DNA of 17,660 nt, taken from an uncultured Lachnospiraceae bacterium. GTDB taxonomy: Bacteria; Bacillota; Clostridia; Lachnospirales; Lachnospiraceae. The DNA is taken from NCBI GenBank assembly GCA_910579325.1, contig CAJTTU010000072.1, positions 1 through 17,660 on the forward strand, given 5' to 3'. The notes under the pieces are model-generated. The model worked only from the letters and a program-made list of their open reading frames with translations. It was not told where the DNA came from and searched no databases. The stretch's first letter is position 1; each line of letters opens with the position of its first letter. The position numbers and the translations under genes were made by a program. Below are positions 1 to 8,478 of this stretch, piece by piece.

Positions 1-277
1 GGTTGGACAATATTTTTTATACTAATTTATGTATTAGTTTGTCTGCGTCTCTTGACTTCACTACCAAATAATGATAAATTATAGATAATGAATAATTAAC
101 AAGTCTGCTGCTCCGGAACCTTTTGTGGGGATTAGTGGTTTTCAGATGGAAAACAGCCTCATTTTAAGCAATCTTTACTAAAAACAAAGGGAGCGGAGCA
201 TTACCCAAATAGGAGCGTTTTTCCGGAAAAGACCGGAAAACGCCGTATAGCCAATCATATAAGGAGGAGGTCCTATT
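1..277 (+). promoter_or_regulatory. Promoter region and long 5' leader of the acs operon
   Basis: No convincing gene lies here. The best sigma-A-like promoter is TTGACT at 52-57 with TAAATT at 75-80 (17-nt spacer, 4 of 6 consensus in the -10); other AT-rich -10 candidates overlap at 80-89, so the exact box is uncertain. Upstream of the -35 is a short inverted repeat, ACTAAT (21-26) and ATTAGT (33-38), a possible operator. A start near 85-90 would give a leader of about 190 nt. In it, GTTTTC (138-143) can pair with GAAAAC (149-154), and a stronger hairpin sits at 215-243. The sequence CCGGAA occurs three times (113-118, 223-228, 233-238). I could not match the leader to any riboswitch class I know. 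Confidence 0.5.
215..243 (+). promoter_or_regulatory. Hairpin just upstream of the cooC1 ribosome binding site
   Basis: GCG-TTTTT-CCGG (215-226) pairs with CCGG-AAAA-CGC (233-243), giving 11 bp with one bulged T around a 6-nt loop. No run of T follows, so it is not an ordinary intrinsic terminator. It ends 17 nt before the strong Shine-Dalgarno AAGGAGGAGG (261-270). It may stabilise the 5' end of the long transcript or bind a regulator; this is inference. Confidence 0.5.
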
Positions 278-1048
278 ATGACGCATACGATTGCTGTTGC
301 AGGCAAAGGCGGTACCGGCAAGACCACCACATGCGGATTAATAATCGACTATCTGTGCAAACAGAAAAAAGGCCCGATTCTGGCCGTGGACGCGGATGCG
401 AACTCAAATCTGAACGAGGTGCTGGGCGTGGAAGTACAGCTGACGTTAGGCGCCCTTCGGGAAGAGATTGCACAGGCGGAGCTGAAGGTTGACAACCCGA
501 TTCCCTTGGGGATGTCAAAGAAGGATTATACGGACTGGAAGTTTAATTCCGCAATTGTGGAAGAGGACGATTACGATATGCTGGTCATGGGGCGTTCCCC
601 GGGGCAGGGCTGTTATTGTTTTGTGAATGATCTGCTGAGAGCGCAGATCATGCAGTGTGCTCAGAACTACAGATATGTAGTTGTTGATAATGAAGCCGGC
701 TTGGAGCATATCAGCAGAGGTACCTTGCCGAAAATGGATACGCTGCTTTTAGTCAGTGATTGTTCCAGGAGAGGTATTCAGGCAGTGGCAAGGGTGGATG
801 AGATGGTGAAGGAGATGAATCTGAAGCCGTCCACAGTAAAATTGATCGTAAATCGGGCGCCTGACGGAAAGCTGAATGAAGGCGTGATGGAAGAGATAGA
901 GAAACACGGCCTTGACCTGGTGGGAGTGATTCCTCAGGACGAAACGATTTATGATTATGACTGCTTTGGCAAAGCTACATCAAAGGTACCGGATGATAAC
1001 CCGGTCAAGCTGGCTGTGCAGGAGATTATGAAGAAGCTGGGCTTCTAG
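278..1048 (+). CDS. cooC1: CooC-type nickel-insertion ATPase (first copy)
   Basis: This is a 256-residue MinD/SIMIBI-class ATPase of the CooC family, which uses ATP hydrolysis to deliver nickel to CO dehydrogenase or acetyl-CoA synthase in the cytoplasm. The deviant Walker A motif GKGGTGKTT is at residues 9-17, the switch region VDADAN at 37-42, and the CxC metal-binding motif that bridges the CooC dimer is C112-Y-C114, at the same position as in characterised CooC proteins. The start is supported by AAGGAGGAGG at 261-270, seven bases before the ATG. It is the first gene of the acs operon, directly ahead of the CO dehydrogenase gene, so the C-cluster of AcsA is its likeliest client. A 6-bp stem (AGAAGC 1032-1037, GCTTCT 1041-1046) covers its last codons. 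Family assignment is firm; the client is inferred from gene order. Confidence 0.92.
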   Translation: MTHTIAVAGKGGTGKTTTCGLIIDYLCKQKKGPILAVDADANSNLNEVLGVEVQLTLGALREEIAQAELKVDNPIPLGMSKKDYTDWKFNSAIVEEDDYDMLVMGRSPGQGCYCFVNDLLRAQIMQCAQNYRYVVVDNEAGLEHISRGTLPKMDTLLLVSDCSRRGIQAVARVDEMVKEMNLKPSTVKLIVNRAPDGKLNEGVMEEIEKHGLDLVGVIPQDETIYDYDCFGKATSKVPDDNPVKLAVQEIMKKLGF

Positions 1049-1107
1049 TAGTCGAGATGCCGTATGTAACCCATTAACCCAAAGTAAAGAAGAAAAAGGA
1101 GTATTGA

Positions 1108-3003
1108 ATGGAAACGAATGCATTACTTTACACACACGAAGAGTTAGAAGTCGAGTACGCGAAACTGCAGGAAGTGGCTGAGAAAAAAGGCGCCAGCACA
1201 TGGCAGATGAGAGTAAAACAGCAGACGCCTCACTGTAAGTTTGGTGAGCAGGGTATCTGCTGCCGTATCTGTTCCATGGGTCCCTGCCGTATCACCGCGA
1301 AAGCTCCCAGAGGTATCTGCGGATGTGATGCTCACGGTATCGTAGCAAGAAATTATCTGCGTTTCACCCTCGGCGGAACTGCCGCTCACTCTGACCATGG
1401 TCGTGAAATCTGCCATACGCTCCATGAAACTTCCGCTGACGGAAACTACAAGGTAAAAGATCCCGAGAAGCTGTTAAAGCTTGCTAAGGAGTGGGAAGTT
1501 GAGACAGAAGGCAGAGATATCTACGATGTGGCCCATGATGTAGCTTATGTTGGCCTGATGGAATATGGTAAGCCTTTCGGTACTCAGAGATTCTTAAAGA
1601 GAGCAACGAAGGAAAGACAGGAGACCTGGGAGAAGGCTGAGATTTCACCCCGCGCGATCGACCGTGAAGTTGCTACCGGTATGCACATGACTCATATGGG
1701 ATGTTCCTCTCTTCCCGAAGCGCTGATCAGACAGGCATTCCGTTCCGGTTTGTCAGATGGATGGGGCGGTTCCATGATGGGTACCGAGTTCTCCGATATC
1801 TTATTCGGAACTCCGATGCCGATGGATACCGAAGCAAACCTTGGCTGCATCGACAAAGATTATGTAAATATCGTGGTTCATGGCCATGACCCGTCCCTGT
1901 CCGAGATGATCGTTGAGTATTCCCAGGACAAAGAGATGGTTGAACTGGCAAAGGCTGCCGGTGCAAAGGGTATCAACATCGTAGGCGTTTGCTGTACCTC
2001 CAACGAAGTAGCTATGCGTCATGGTATTCCTATGGCCGGTAACTTCTTACAGCAGGAGAACTGCGTGCTGACAGGCGCAATCGAAGCCGTAGTAGTAGAT
2101 ATCCAATGTATCTTCCCCGCATTAGGGCCGCTGAGCAAGTGCTTCCATACCAAGTTCATCACGACTTCCCTGATTGCGCAGATGCCTGAGTCCAACTTCA
2201 TCCATTTCAACGTGGAGAACGCCGGCGAGAACGCTAAGGCGATCGTAAAAGAAGCTGTTGAGAACTTCAAGAACAGAGATCAGGAAGCTGTTTATATTCC
2301 TCAGCTGAAGAAGAAAGCAACCGTTGGTTATTCCTGCGAAGGTATTATCAGCCGTCTGGATACCGTTACCAACTCTCAGGTAGACGAGATCGGTACATGG
2401 CAGCCGCTGGTTGACTGTATCACCTCCGGCGTACTTCGCGGCGCAGTTGCTATGGTAGGCTGCAACAACCCTAAGGTTCGTGCTGACTACGCTCACGTAG
2501 AGCTGATGAAGAAGCTGCTGAAGAACGATATCATCCTGGTTCTGTCCGGATGCTCCGCACAGGCTGCCGCAAAGGCCGGTCTGATGTGCAAAGAAGCAAA
2601 AGAGCTCTGCGGCGACGGCCTGAAGAGAGTTTGCGAGCTGGCAGACATTCCTCCCGTATTACATATGGGTTCCTGCGTTGATATCAGCCGTATGATGCTG
2701 CTGGTAAATGAAGTTGCAAAACAGTGGGGTGTTGATGTTCCTCAGCTGCCCGTAGTTGGCTGTGCTCCCGAGTGGATGTCCGAGAAAGCCGTATCCATCG
2801 GTAACTACGTAGTATCTACCGGTATCGATACCTTCTTAGGCGTTATTCCTTACACCGAGGGTTCCGATGTGGTAACCGACCTGCTGACAAACGGCGTTAA
2901 GGATTGGGTAGGCGCTTCCTTCACCTTCGAGACTGACATCGAGAAATTAGGCGATGCCATGATCGACAGAATTGAAGAAAAGAGAACTGCACTGGGAATC
3001 TAA
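1108..3003 (+). CDS. acsA: Ni-Fe carbon monoxide dehydrogenase (CODH subunit of CODH/ACS)
   Basis: This 631-residue anaerobic CO dehydrogenase interconverts CO2 and CO and, in the CODH/ACS complex, sends CO through a tunnel to the acetyl-CoA synthase. All cluster ligands can be placed. D-cluster: C43 and C51. B-cluster: C52, C55, C60 and C71. Ni-4Fe C-cluster: the HGH motif at 258-260, C295 (in VCCTSNE), C334 (DIQC), C452 (VGCNN), C482 (SGCSAQ) and C523 (GSCVD), closely matching the spacing of the Carboxydothermus CODH-II ligands. The histidines of the proton channel are at H94, H97, H103 and H106. C73 is an additional cysteine next to the B-cluster ligand. Length is typical of CooS/AcsA. AAGGAG at 1096-1101 sets the start. 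Codon use is strongly biased, as expected for an abundant enzyme. It sits between two CooC-type maturation genes. Confidence 0.97.
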   Translation: METNALLYTHEELEVEYAKLQEVAEKKGASTWQMRVKQQTPHCKFGEQGICCRICSMGPCRITAKAPRGICGCDAHGIVARNYLRFTLGGTAAHSDHGREICHTLHETSADGNYKVKDPEKLLKLAKEWEVETEGRDIYDVAHDVAYVGLMEYGKPFGTQRFLKRATKERQETWEKAEISPRAIDREVATGMHMTHMGCSSLPEALIRQAFRSGLSDGWGGSMMGTEFSDILFGTPMPMDTEANLGCIDKDYVNIVVHGHDPSLSEMIVEYSQDKEMVELAKAAGAKGINIVGVCCTSNEVAMRHGIPMAGNFLQQENCVLTGAIEAVVVDIQCIFPALGPLSKCFHTKFITTSLIAQMPESNFIHFNVENAGENAKAIVKEAVENFKNRDQEAVYIPQLKKKATVGYSCEGIISRLDTVTNSQVDEIGTWQPLVDCITSGVLRGAVAMVGCNNPKVRADYAHVELMKKLLKNDIILVLSGCSAQAAAKAGLMCKEAKELCGDGLKRVCELADIPPVLHMGSCVDISRMMLLVNEVAKQWGVDVPQLPVVGCAPEWMSEKAVSIGNYVVSTGIDTFLGVIPYTEGSDVVTDLLTNGVKDWVGASFTFETDIEKLGDAMIDRIEEKRTALGI

Positions 3004-3034
3004 TATATTAAATTAGAAACAGAGGTCATGTATC

Positions 3035-3796
3035 ATGAAAATTGCGGTAACTGGAAAAGGCGGCGTAGGTAAGACAACATTTTCCTCAATTTTAGCCAGG
3101 CTTTATGCCGAGGAAGGAAAGAGTGTGCTGGCGGCGGACGTAGATCCGGATGCGAATCTGGGATTGGCGCTTGGATTTACCGAGGAAGAAGTGGAAAGCA
3201 TCACTCCGATCTCCGAGATGAAGAATCTGGTACAGGAGCGTACGAATGCGTCTCCCGACGGGCGGTTCTTTAAGATCAACCCGAAGGTGGACGATATTCC
3301 GGACAAATACGCGAAGACATGCAACGGCGTGAAACTTCTGGTGCTGGGTACGGTGGATACCGCCGGCGCAGGCTGCGTATGTCCTGAGCATGTGATTCTC
3401 AAACGTCTGATTTCCCATCTGGTACTCCACAGCGACGATGTGGTGATTATGGACATGGAAGCCGGCCTGGAACATCTGGGACGGGGGACGGCTCAGGATA
3501 TGGAGCAGTTCGTGGTCGTGATCGAGCCGGGAGCCAGGAGCATTCAGACCTACAAAAACGTGAAGCGTCTCGCTACCCAGCTTGGCATCAAGCGTGTCAG
3601 GGTGGTTGCGAACAAGGTGCGGAACACAGAGGATGAGGCGTATATTAAGGAGCGTATCCCTGAGGAGGATCTGTTGGGCTTTATGCATTACAATCAGGAT
3701 GTGATCGACGCCGACCGGAAGGGTCAGTCACCCTATGATTTCAGTGAGACCGCGATTAATGAGGTGCGTGCCATCAAAGAACGTCTTGAAAAATAA
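3035..3796 (+). CDS. cooC2: CooC/AcsF-type nickel-insertion ATPase (second copy)
   Basis: A second 253-residue CooC-family ATPase. The deviant Walker A GKGGVGKTT is at residues 7-15, VDPDAN at 36-41, the CxC metal site is C114-V-C116, and the MDMEAGLEHLGRGT segment at 139-152 closely parallels one in the first copy (VDNEAGLEHISRGT, 136-149). Outside the ATPase motifs the two copies differ clearly, so this is not a recent tandem duplication. Its position immediately before acsB is the same as cooC2 in Acetobacterium woodii. Because AcsF of this family has been shown to activate acetyl-CoA synthase, delivery of nickel to the A-cluster of AcsB is the likely role. The ribosome binding site is weak (AGAGGT, 3021-3026), and an out-of-frame ATG lies at 3028, between that site and the chosen start. 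The weak signal suits a catalytic assembly factor. Confidence 0.9.
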   Translation: MKIAVTGKGGVGKTTFSSILARLYAEEGKSVLAADVDPDANLGLALGFTEEEVESITPISEMKNLVQERTNASPDGRFFKINPKVDDIPDKYAKTCNGVKLLVLGTVDTAGAGCVCPEHVILKRLISHLVLHSDDVVIMDMEAGLEHLGRGTAQDMEQFVVVIEPGARSIQTYKNVKRLATQLGIKRVRVVANKVRNTEDEAYIKERIPEEDLLGFMHYNQDVIDADRKGQSPYDFSETAINEVRAIKERLEK

Positions 3797-3802
3797 TACG
3801 AA

Positions 3803-3828
3803 CCATCCGGCGGCGTAAAGCCGGATGG
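3803..3828 (+). promoter_or_regulatory. Intergenic hairpin between cooC2 and acsB
   Basis: CCATCCGGC (3803-3811) and GCCGGATGG (3820-3828) form a perfect 9-bp GC-rich stem with an 8-nt loop. The sequence that follows is purine-rich, with no T-run, so termination is unlikely. The hairpin could protect or mark a processing end of the downstream acsB message, whose product is needed in much larger amounts than the CooC2 chaperone. Confidence 0.6.
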
Positions 3829-3865
3829 CGGAAATAAATCCGAAGAATAAGTTGGAGGTAAAATC

Positions 3866-6004
3866 GTGACATTAATTAGTAGAGTATTCAGCGGTGCTGA
3901 TCAGTGGTATGAGCAGGCAACGAAAAGCGTAGAGGACGCAATCGCAAAATATGGCGCAGAACAGGCAGTGTCACTTCCCGATACGGCATACAGCTTACCT
4001 TGTATTTATGCTATGCTGGGTCTGAAAGTTGGTACGCTGGCTGAGTTAAAGGCAGTTCTGGAAGGACAGATCAAAGATCTGATGACCAGAAATCTTCGTG
4101 TAAAGGATGTTTTCACATCAGGTATCGGCTCAGCTCTTTGCTGTGAAGTAATCGAGACATGTAAATATATCGAAGGAAAGCCTTACGAAGAGCCCATTCA
4201 CGGACATCTGTCCGATGCTGAGATCCGTGAGATCGGTCTTCCTCTGGTAGTTGATGATATCCCGGGTGTGGCTGTTATCATCGGCGGCGCTCCTTCCGCA
4301 GAAGAAGCAAAAGAACTGGTAAAAGGTTATCAGGGCAAAGGTATCATGGTATTCATGGTTGGCGACATCATCGATCAGTGTGTTGCTCAGGAAGTGAACA
4401 TGAACTTCAAGATTCGTATCATCCCTTGCGGATACGATCTGTCTTCCGTAATCCATGTAGTATCCGTTGCTCTGAGAGCAGCCCTGATCTTCGGCGCAAT
4501 CGAGCCCGGCGACTGGGATGGAATGTGGCAGTACACGATGAAACGTGTACATGCGTTTGTAAACGCATTCGAGCCTGTTGACGATCAGACCGTAGCCTGC
4601 GGTGCCGGCGCGATCCAGTTAGGCTTCCCTGTAATCACCAACCAGGAAGACAATATCTGGAATATTCCGAAGTCCCTGATCATCCAGAAGGATACGAAGA
4701 AATTCGACGCTACCTCTCTGGAAGCAAGAGACATCAAGATCAAATTCGTTCAGATGGATATTCCCGTATCCTTCGCTCCTGCATTCGAGGGTGAGATCAT
4801 CCGTAGAAAAGAAATGCAGATCGAGTTTGACGGTTCCGATCCGAACCAGAACGGTTTCGAGTTGGTTCGTACCCTGCCTATGGCTGACGTAGAAGATCAC
4901 AAGATCGAGCTGATCGGACCTGACTTCGACGAGATGGAAGTTGGCAGCAAGCAGTCCATTTGCTACGTAGTAGAGGTGGCCGGCAAGAACATGCAGAGCG
5001 ATTTTGAGCCCGTGTTCGAGCGTAAATTCCATAACTTCATCAACTGTCTGGAAGGTATCATGCATACCGGACAGCGTGACCTGATCCGTATCCGTATCAG
5101 CAAGACCGCTTATGAGGCAGGCTTCCGTGCAAAACACATCGGTGAAGTATTATATGCCAAGGTTAAGAGCGAGTACGCTTCGGTAGTAGATAAATGCCAG
5201 GTTAAGATCATCACTGATCATGACATGGTAGAGCAGCACAGAAAAGACTGGGCACAGGCCGCTTATGACAAGCGTGACGAGAGACTTCTGTCCCTGACTG
5301 ACGAGAGCGTAGACGTATACTACACCTGCACCCTCTGTCAGGCTTTCTCTCCTTCCCACGTATGCGTGGTTACTCCCGAAAGACTTGGTCTGTGCGGCGC
5401 CGTTTCATGGCTGGATGCAAAGGCTACCAACGAGCTGGAGCCTACCGGAGCCTGCCAGATCATCGAGAAGAAGGGTGTGATCGATGAGAGACTGGGCGCT
5501 TACGAAACCGTAAATGAAGCGGTGAATAAGTACTCCAGAGGCGCTCTGGAAAGAGTAACGCTGTACTCCATCATGGAAGATCCTATGACCAGCTGCGGCT
5601 GCTTCGAGTGTATCTGTGGTATCGAGCCTATGTCCAACGGCGTAGTAATCGTAAACAGAGAGCATGTAGGCGTTACTCCTCTGGGCATGACCTTCGCGGA
5701 TCTGGCTTCCATGACCGGCGGCGGTGTGCAGACTCCTGGTTTCATGGGTCATGGCAAGAGCTTCATCGGTTCCAAGAAGTTCATGGCTGCTGAAGGCGGT
5801 ATCGAGAGAATCGTATGGCTGCCCAAGGCGCTGAAGGAGCAGGTAGCTGACAAGCTGAACGCTTCCGCAAAAGAGCTGTACGGCGTAGATAACTTTGCTG
5901 ATATGATCGCTGACGAGACCGTTTGCGAGGAAGATCCTGAAGCATTGTTCGCGTTCTTAACAGAAAAAGGTCATCCTGTACTGAACCTTGAGCCGTTGAT
6001 GTAA
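3866..6004 (+). CDS. acsB: Acetyl-CoA synthase (CO dehydrogenase/ACS alpha subunit)
   Basis: This 712-residue enzyme condenses the methyl group from the corrinoid protein, CO and CoA into acetyl-CoA at the Ni-Ni-[4Fe-4S] A-cluster. The cluster cysteines are visible: C488, C491, C500 and C510 for the cubane and bridge (CTLCQAF...HVC...GLC), and the C577-G-C579 pair that holds the distal nickel. F494 corresponds to the gating phenylalanine (F512) of the Moorella enzyme. The start is GTG at 3866, supported by TTGGAGG at 3852-3858. The product is about 17 residues shorter than the Moorella protein as I remember it, the difference lying in the N-terminal 40 residues, part of the domain that contacts CODH. 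The A-cluster half and the C-terminal end (GHPVLNLEPLM) are well conserved. Codon use is strongly biased. It follows the nickel-insertion gene cooC2. Confidence 0.97.
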   Translation: MTLISRVFSGADQWYEQATKSVEDAIAKYGAEQAVSLPDTAYSLPCIYAMLGLKVGTLAELKAVLEGQIKDLMTRNLRVKDVFTSGIGSALCCEVIETCKYIEGKPYEEPIHGHLSDAEIREIGLPLVVDDIPGVAVIIGGAPSAEEAKELVKGYQGKGIMVFMVGDIIDQCVAQEVNMNFKIRIIPCGYDLSSVIHVVSVALRAALIFGAIEPGDWDGMWQYTMKRVHAFVNAFEPVDDQTVACGAGAIQLGFPVITNQEDNIWNIPKSLIIQKDTKKFDATSLEARDIKIKFVQMDIPVSFAPAFEGEIIRRKEMQIEFDGSDPNQNGFELVRTLPMADVEDHKIELIGPDFDEMEVGSKQSICYVVEVAGKNMQSDFEPVFERKFHNFINCLEGIMHTGQRDLIRIRISKTAYEAGFRAKHIGEVLYAKVKSEYASVVDKCQVKIITDHDMVEQHRKDWAQAAYDKRDERLLSLTDESVDVYYTCTLCQAFSPSHVCVVTPERLGLCGAVSWLDAKATNELEPTGACQIIEKKGVIDERLGAYETVNEAVNKYSRGALERVTLYSIMEDPMTSCGCFECICGIEPMSNGVVIVNREHVGVTPLGMTFADLASMTGGGVQTPGFMGHGKSFIGSKKFMAAEGGIERIVWLPKALKEQVADKLNASAKELYGVDNFADMIADETVCEEDPEALFAFLTEKGHPVLNLEPLM

Positions 6005-6052
6005 TATAATCTTACATAGGCACCAAGGGAAAAAAGAGGTTAAATTAATAAC

Positions 6053-6090
6053 ATCTGCTGGCGGAGGAGTCACCTCCTCCGTGAGCAGAT
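6053..6090 (+). promoter_or_regulatory. Long hairpin in the acsB-acsD gap
   Basis: ATCTGCT (6053-6059) pairs with AGCAGAT (6084-6090), and CGGAGGAG (6062-6069) pairs with CTCCTCCG (6074-6081), with a 4-nt loop and a small two-base interruption. That is 15 bp in two blocks. No T-run follows. The right arm holds CCTCCT (6073-6078), which is exactly complementary to AGGAGG (6103-6108) of the acsD ribosome binding site, so the hairpin could influence acsD translation as well as message stability. Confidence 0.65.
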
Positions 6091-6118
6091 AAATATATGA
6101 AAAGGAGGCAAATGAGGA

Positions 6119-7060
6119 ATGCCGTTTAAATTAACACCACAACCTTTCAAAGCCGCAATCAAAGAAGTTGAAGTTGGATGCGGCGCAAAAGCCATTAAAC
6201 TGGGAGGAGAAAAAACATTTCCTTTCTATGCATTTGATGCTGAGATGCCCAACGCTCCTAAGGTAGGCGTGGAAATCTCTGACTTGGGTTTTGAAAATGA
6301 AGTAGCTGGTATCAAAGACTTTTACGGGGATGTTACCAATGTTGTCGAGATGGCAAAGAAAGCAGCAGCTATGGAAGGTGCTGATTTTGTCGTTTTAAGA
6401 TTAGAAGGTGCAGATCCCAACGGCGTAAACAAGTCTGTTGACGAGTGCGCAGAGCTGGCAAAAGCTGTTGCCGACGCAATCGATGCTCCTCTGGCAATCA
6501 TGGGCTGCAAGAATGACGAAAAGGATGGAGAACTGCTTGTAAAGGTTTCCGAAGTACTGGAAGGCAAGAACGCTATGATCCTGTCCGCCAAGGAAGCAAA
6601 CTACAAGACCATCGGCGCATCCGCAGGCATGGCTTACGGCCAGAAGGTTGGCGCAGAGTCTGCAGTAGATATCAACCTTGCAAAACAGCTGAACGTACTG
6701 CTGACCCAGCTGGGCGTTAAGGCTGAGTCCGTTGTGATGAACTGTGGTACTGCCGCTGCAGGTTACGGCTATGAGTATGTTGCTTCTACTCTGGACAGAA
6801 CCAAAGCTGCTGCCCTGGGCCAGAACGACGATATGCTGCAGATGCCTATCATTACTCCTATTTCTACTGAGACCTTCGGCGTAAAAGAAGCCATTGCTTC
6901 TGAAGACGATATGCCTGAATGGGGAAGCCAGGAAACAAGAGCAATCGATATGGAAGTTGTAACAGCAGCTGCTTGTCTTGCCTCAGGATCAAATGCTGTA
7001 ATCCTCAGACATCCTGCATCCGTTGCAACTGTATCAACGATGATTAAAGAATTGATGTAA
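6119..7060 (+). CDS. acsD: Corrinoid iron-sulfur protein, small subunit
   Basis: This 313-residue protein is the small subunit of the corrinoid iron-sulfur protein (CFeSP), a TIM-barrel that clamps the cobamide together with AcsC while the methyl group moves from AcsE to AcsB. Recognition is from the overall sequence: the N-terminal MPFKLTPQPFKAAI opening, the VGVEISDLGF strand, the VVLRLEGADPNG segment near residue 95, the MGCKNDEKDGELL stretch near 130, and the C-terminal MEVVTAAACLASGSNAVILR. The length fits the family. AAAGGAGG at 6101-6108 lies ten bases before the chosen ATG. A nearer ATG at 6112 is out of frame and ends after five codons at 6129. It is followed 27 bases later by acsC, the usual pairing. 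No iron-sulfur motif is expected or seen in this subunit. Confidence 0.93.
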   Translation: MPFKLTPQPFKAAIKEVEVGCGAKAIKLGGEKTFPFYAFDAEMPNAPKVGVEISDLGFENEVAGIKDFYGDVTNVVEMAKKAAAMEGADFVVLRLEGADPNGVNKSVDECAELAKAVADAIDAPLAIMGCKNDEKDGELLVKVSEVLEGKNAMILSAKEANYKTIGASAGMAYGQKVGAESAVDINLAKQLNVLLTQLGVKAESVVMNCGTAAAGYGYEYVASTLDRTKAAALGQNDDMLQMPIITPISTETFGVKEAIASEDDMPEWGSQETRAIDMEVVTAAACLASGSNAVILRHPASVATVSTMIKELM

Positions 7061-7087
7061 TTGAATACGGAAGGAGATTAAAAGATT

Positions 7088-8422
7088 ATGGCGCTTACAG
7101 GTATCCAAATTTTCAAATTAACACCCAAGAAAAACTGCAAAGAATGTGGTAGCCCTACATGTATGGCTTTTTCTATGAAGGTTGCTCAGGGTGCGGTGAC
7201 GATCGATAAATGCCCTCATATGTCCGAGGAAGCTCTGGCTCAGTTATCTGAGGCTACTGCTCCGCCGATGAAGACCATCACCATCGGTGCAGGCGATGAA
7301 GAGCATAAGCTGGGCGGCGAGACTGTTCTGTTCAGACATGAGAAAACCCTTGTTAGCAAAAACCTGTATGCCGTTAACTTAACGGCAGCAGATGATGCCG
7401 ATGCGAAATTAGCTGCTATGACTAAAGTTGATTACGACCGTATCGGCGAGAGAATGTATGTTGAATTAGTAAACGTAAAATACACTGGCGAAGGCGCTGA
7501 CGCATATGCAGCCCTGGTTCAGAAGGCTGCCGCTACCGGCAGAACTCTGGTTCTGGAGTGTGCTGATGCTGATGCTGCCAAAGCTGCTCTGGCTGTTTGC
7601 AAGGACAAAGGCCCGGTATTAAACGGCGCAAATCCTTCCAATTTCGAAGCTATGAGTGCAATCGCTACGGAGGCCGGCGTGGCTCTGGGCGTTACGGCCG
7701 ATACTCTGGATGCACTGTATGATACAGTTGCAGCTTTAGAGAAGGCTGGAAACAAGAATCTGGTACTGGATGTTGGAACCGCTTCCATCAAGGATGCGTT
7801 CGGTAAGGCCGTTCTGATCAGAAGAGCTGCCCTGAAGGATGAGGACAGAACCTTTGGTTATCCTTCCATCGTGAACATCGGCGCTCTGGCTGCCGGCAAG
7901 CCCGAATTACAGGCTGCTCTGGCTGCCGTATTCACGCTGAAATACGGCTCCATCCTGGTTATGGAAGACATGAGCTATGCACAGGCTTTGGCTCTGTATG
8001 GCTTAAGACAGAACATCTACACCGATCCTCAGAAGCCTATGAAGGTTGAGCCGGGCATCTACCCGATCAATGGCGCTGATGAGAACTCCGTATGTGTAAC
8101 GACCGTTGACTTCGCTCTGACCTACTTCGTAGTATCCGGCGAGCTGGAGCGTTCCGGCGTACCTTGTAACCTGCTGATCTCCGATGCAGGCGGTATGTCC
8201 GTACTGACCGCCTGGGCTGCCGGTAAGCTGAGCGCAGGCACGATCGCTAAATTCATCGAAGAGCACGAAATCGCTAGCAAGATCAAGAACAGAACGCTGA
8301 TCATCCCTGGTAAGGTTGCTGTCCTGAAAGGTGAGATGGAGGCGAAGCTTCCTGACTGGAACATCGTTGTTGGTACCACCGAGGCTGTTCAGTTAGTGAA
8401 GTTCATGAAGGATTATAAATAA
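7088..8422 (+). CDS. acsC: Corrinoid iron-sulfur protein, large subunit
   Basis: This 444-residue protein is the large subunit of CFeSP. Its N-terminal domain binds the [4Fe-4S] cluster that reactivates cob(II)amide, a central TIM-barrel contacts the small subunit, and the C-terminal domain binds the cobamide. The cluster motif is C17-X2-C20-X4-C25-X16-C42. The C-terminal region (ISDAGGMSVLTAWAAGKLS, then IIPGKVAVLKGEME and a final VGTTEAVQLVKFMKDY) is typical of the corrinoid domain. The start is placed by AAGGAG at 7071-7076; the spacing to the ATG is rather long, but the second-codon context and the family's usual N-terminus agree. It is translated from the same message as acsD and acsE and has the same strongly biased codon use. 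Confidence 0.95.
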   Translation: MALTGIQIFKLTPKKNCKECGSPTCMAFSMKVAQGAVTIDKCPHMSEEALAQLSEATAPPMKTITIGAGDEEHKLGGETVLFRHEKTLVSKNLYAVNLTAADDADAKLAAMTKVDYDRIGERMYVELVNVKYTGEGADAYAALVQKAAATGRTLVLECADADAAKAALAVCKDKGPVLNGANPSNFEAMSAIATEAGVALGVTADTLDALYDTVAALEKAGNKNLVLDVGTASIKDAFGKAVLIRRAALKDEDRTFGYPSIVNIGALAAGKPELQAALAAVFTLKYGSILVMEDMSYAQALALYGLRQNIYTDPQKPMKVEPGIYPINGADENSVCVTTVDFALTYFVVSGELERSGVPCNLLISDAGGMSVLTAWAAGKLSAGTIAKFIEEHEIASKIKNRTLIIPGKVAVLKGEMEAKLPDWNIVVGTTEAVQLVKFMKDYK

Positions 8423-8478
8423 TTTGTACATATCAGATTGTTTATGATCTGCCCGGGATGTGTATTTTCGGGGTTATG

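Noticed and set aside
1067..1082. Tandem 8-base near-repeat TAACCCAT/TAACCCAA before acsA
   Set aside because: Too short to separate from chance, and no matching copy was seen at other gene starts.
3092..3688. Long minus-strand open frame (198 codons) inside cooC2
   Set aside because: It lies wholly antisense to a gene with clear CooC motifs, has a composition typical of reverse-complement reading and no ribosome binding site of note.
4619..5137. Minus-strand open frame (172 codons) within acsB
   Set aside because: Antisense shadow of the conserved acetyl-CoA synthase sequence; no family is recognisable.
5981..6010. Perfect TATAAT at 6005-6010 directly after the acsB stop, as an internal promoter
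   Set aside because: The best -35 at an allowed distance (CTGAAC, 5981-5986) matches only three of six bases, and the element is AT-rich sequence next to a stop codon.
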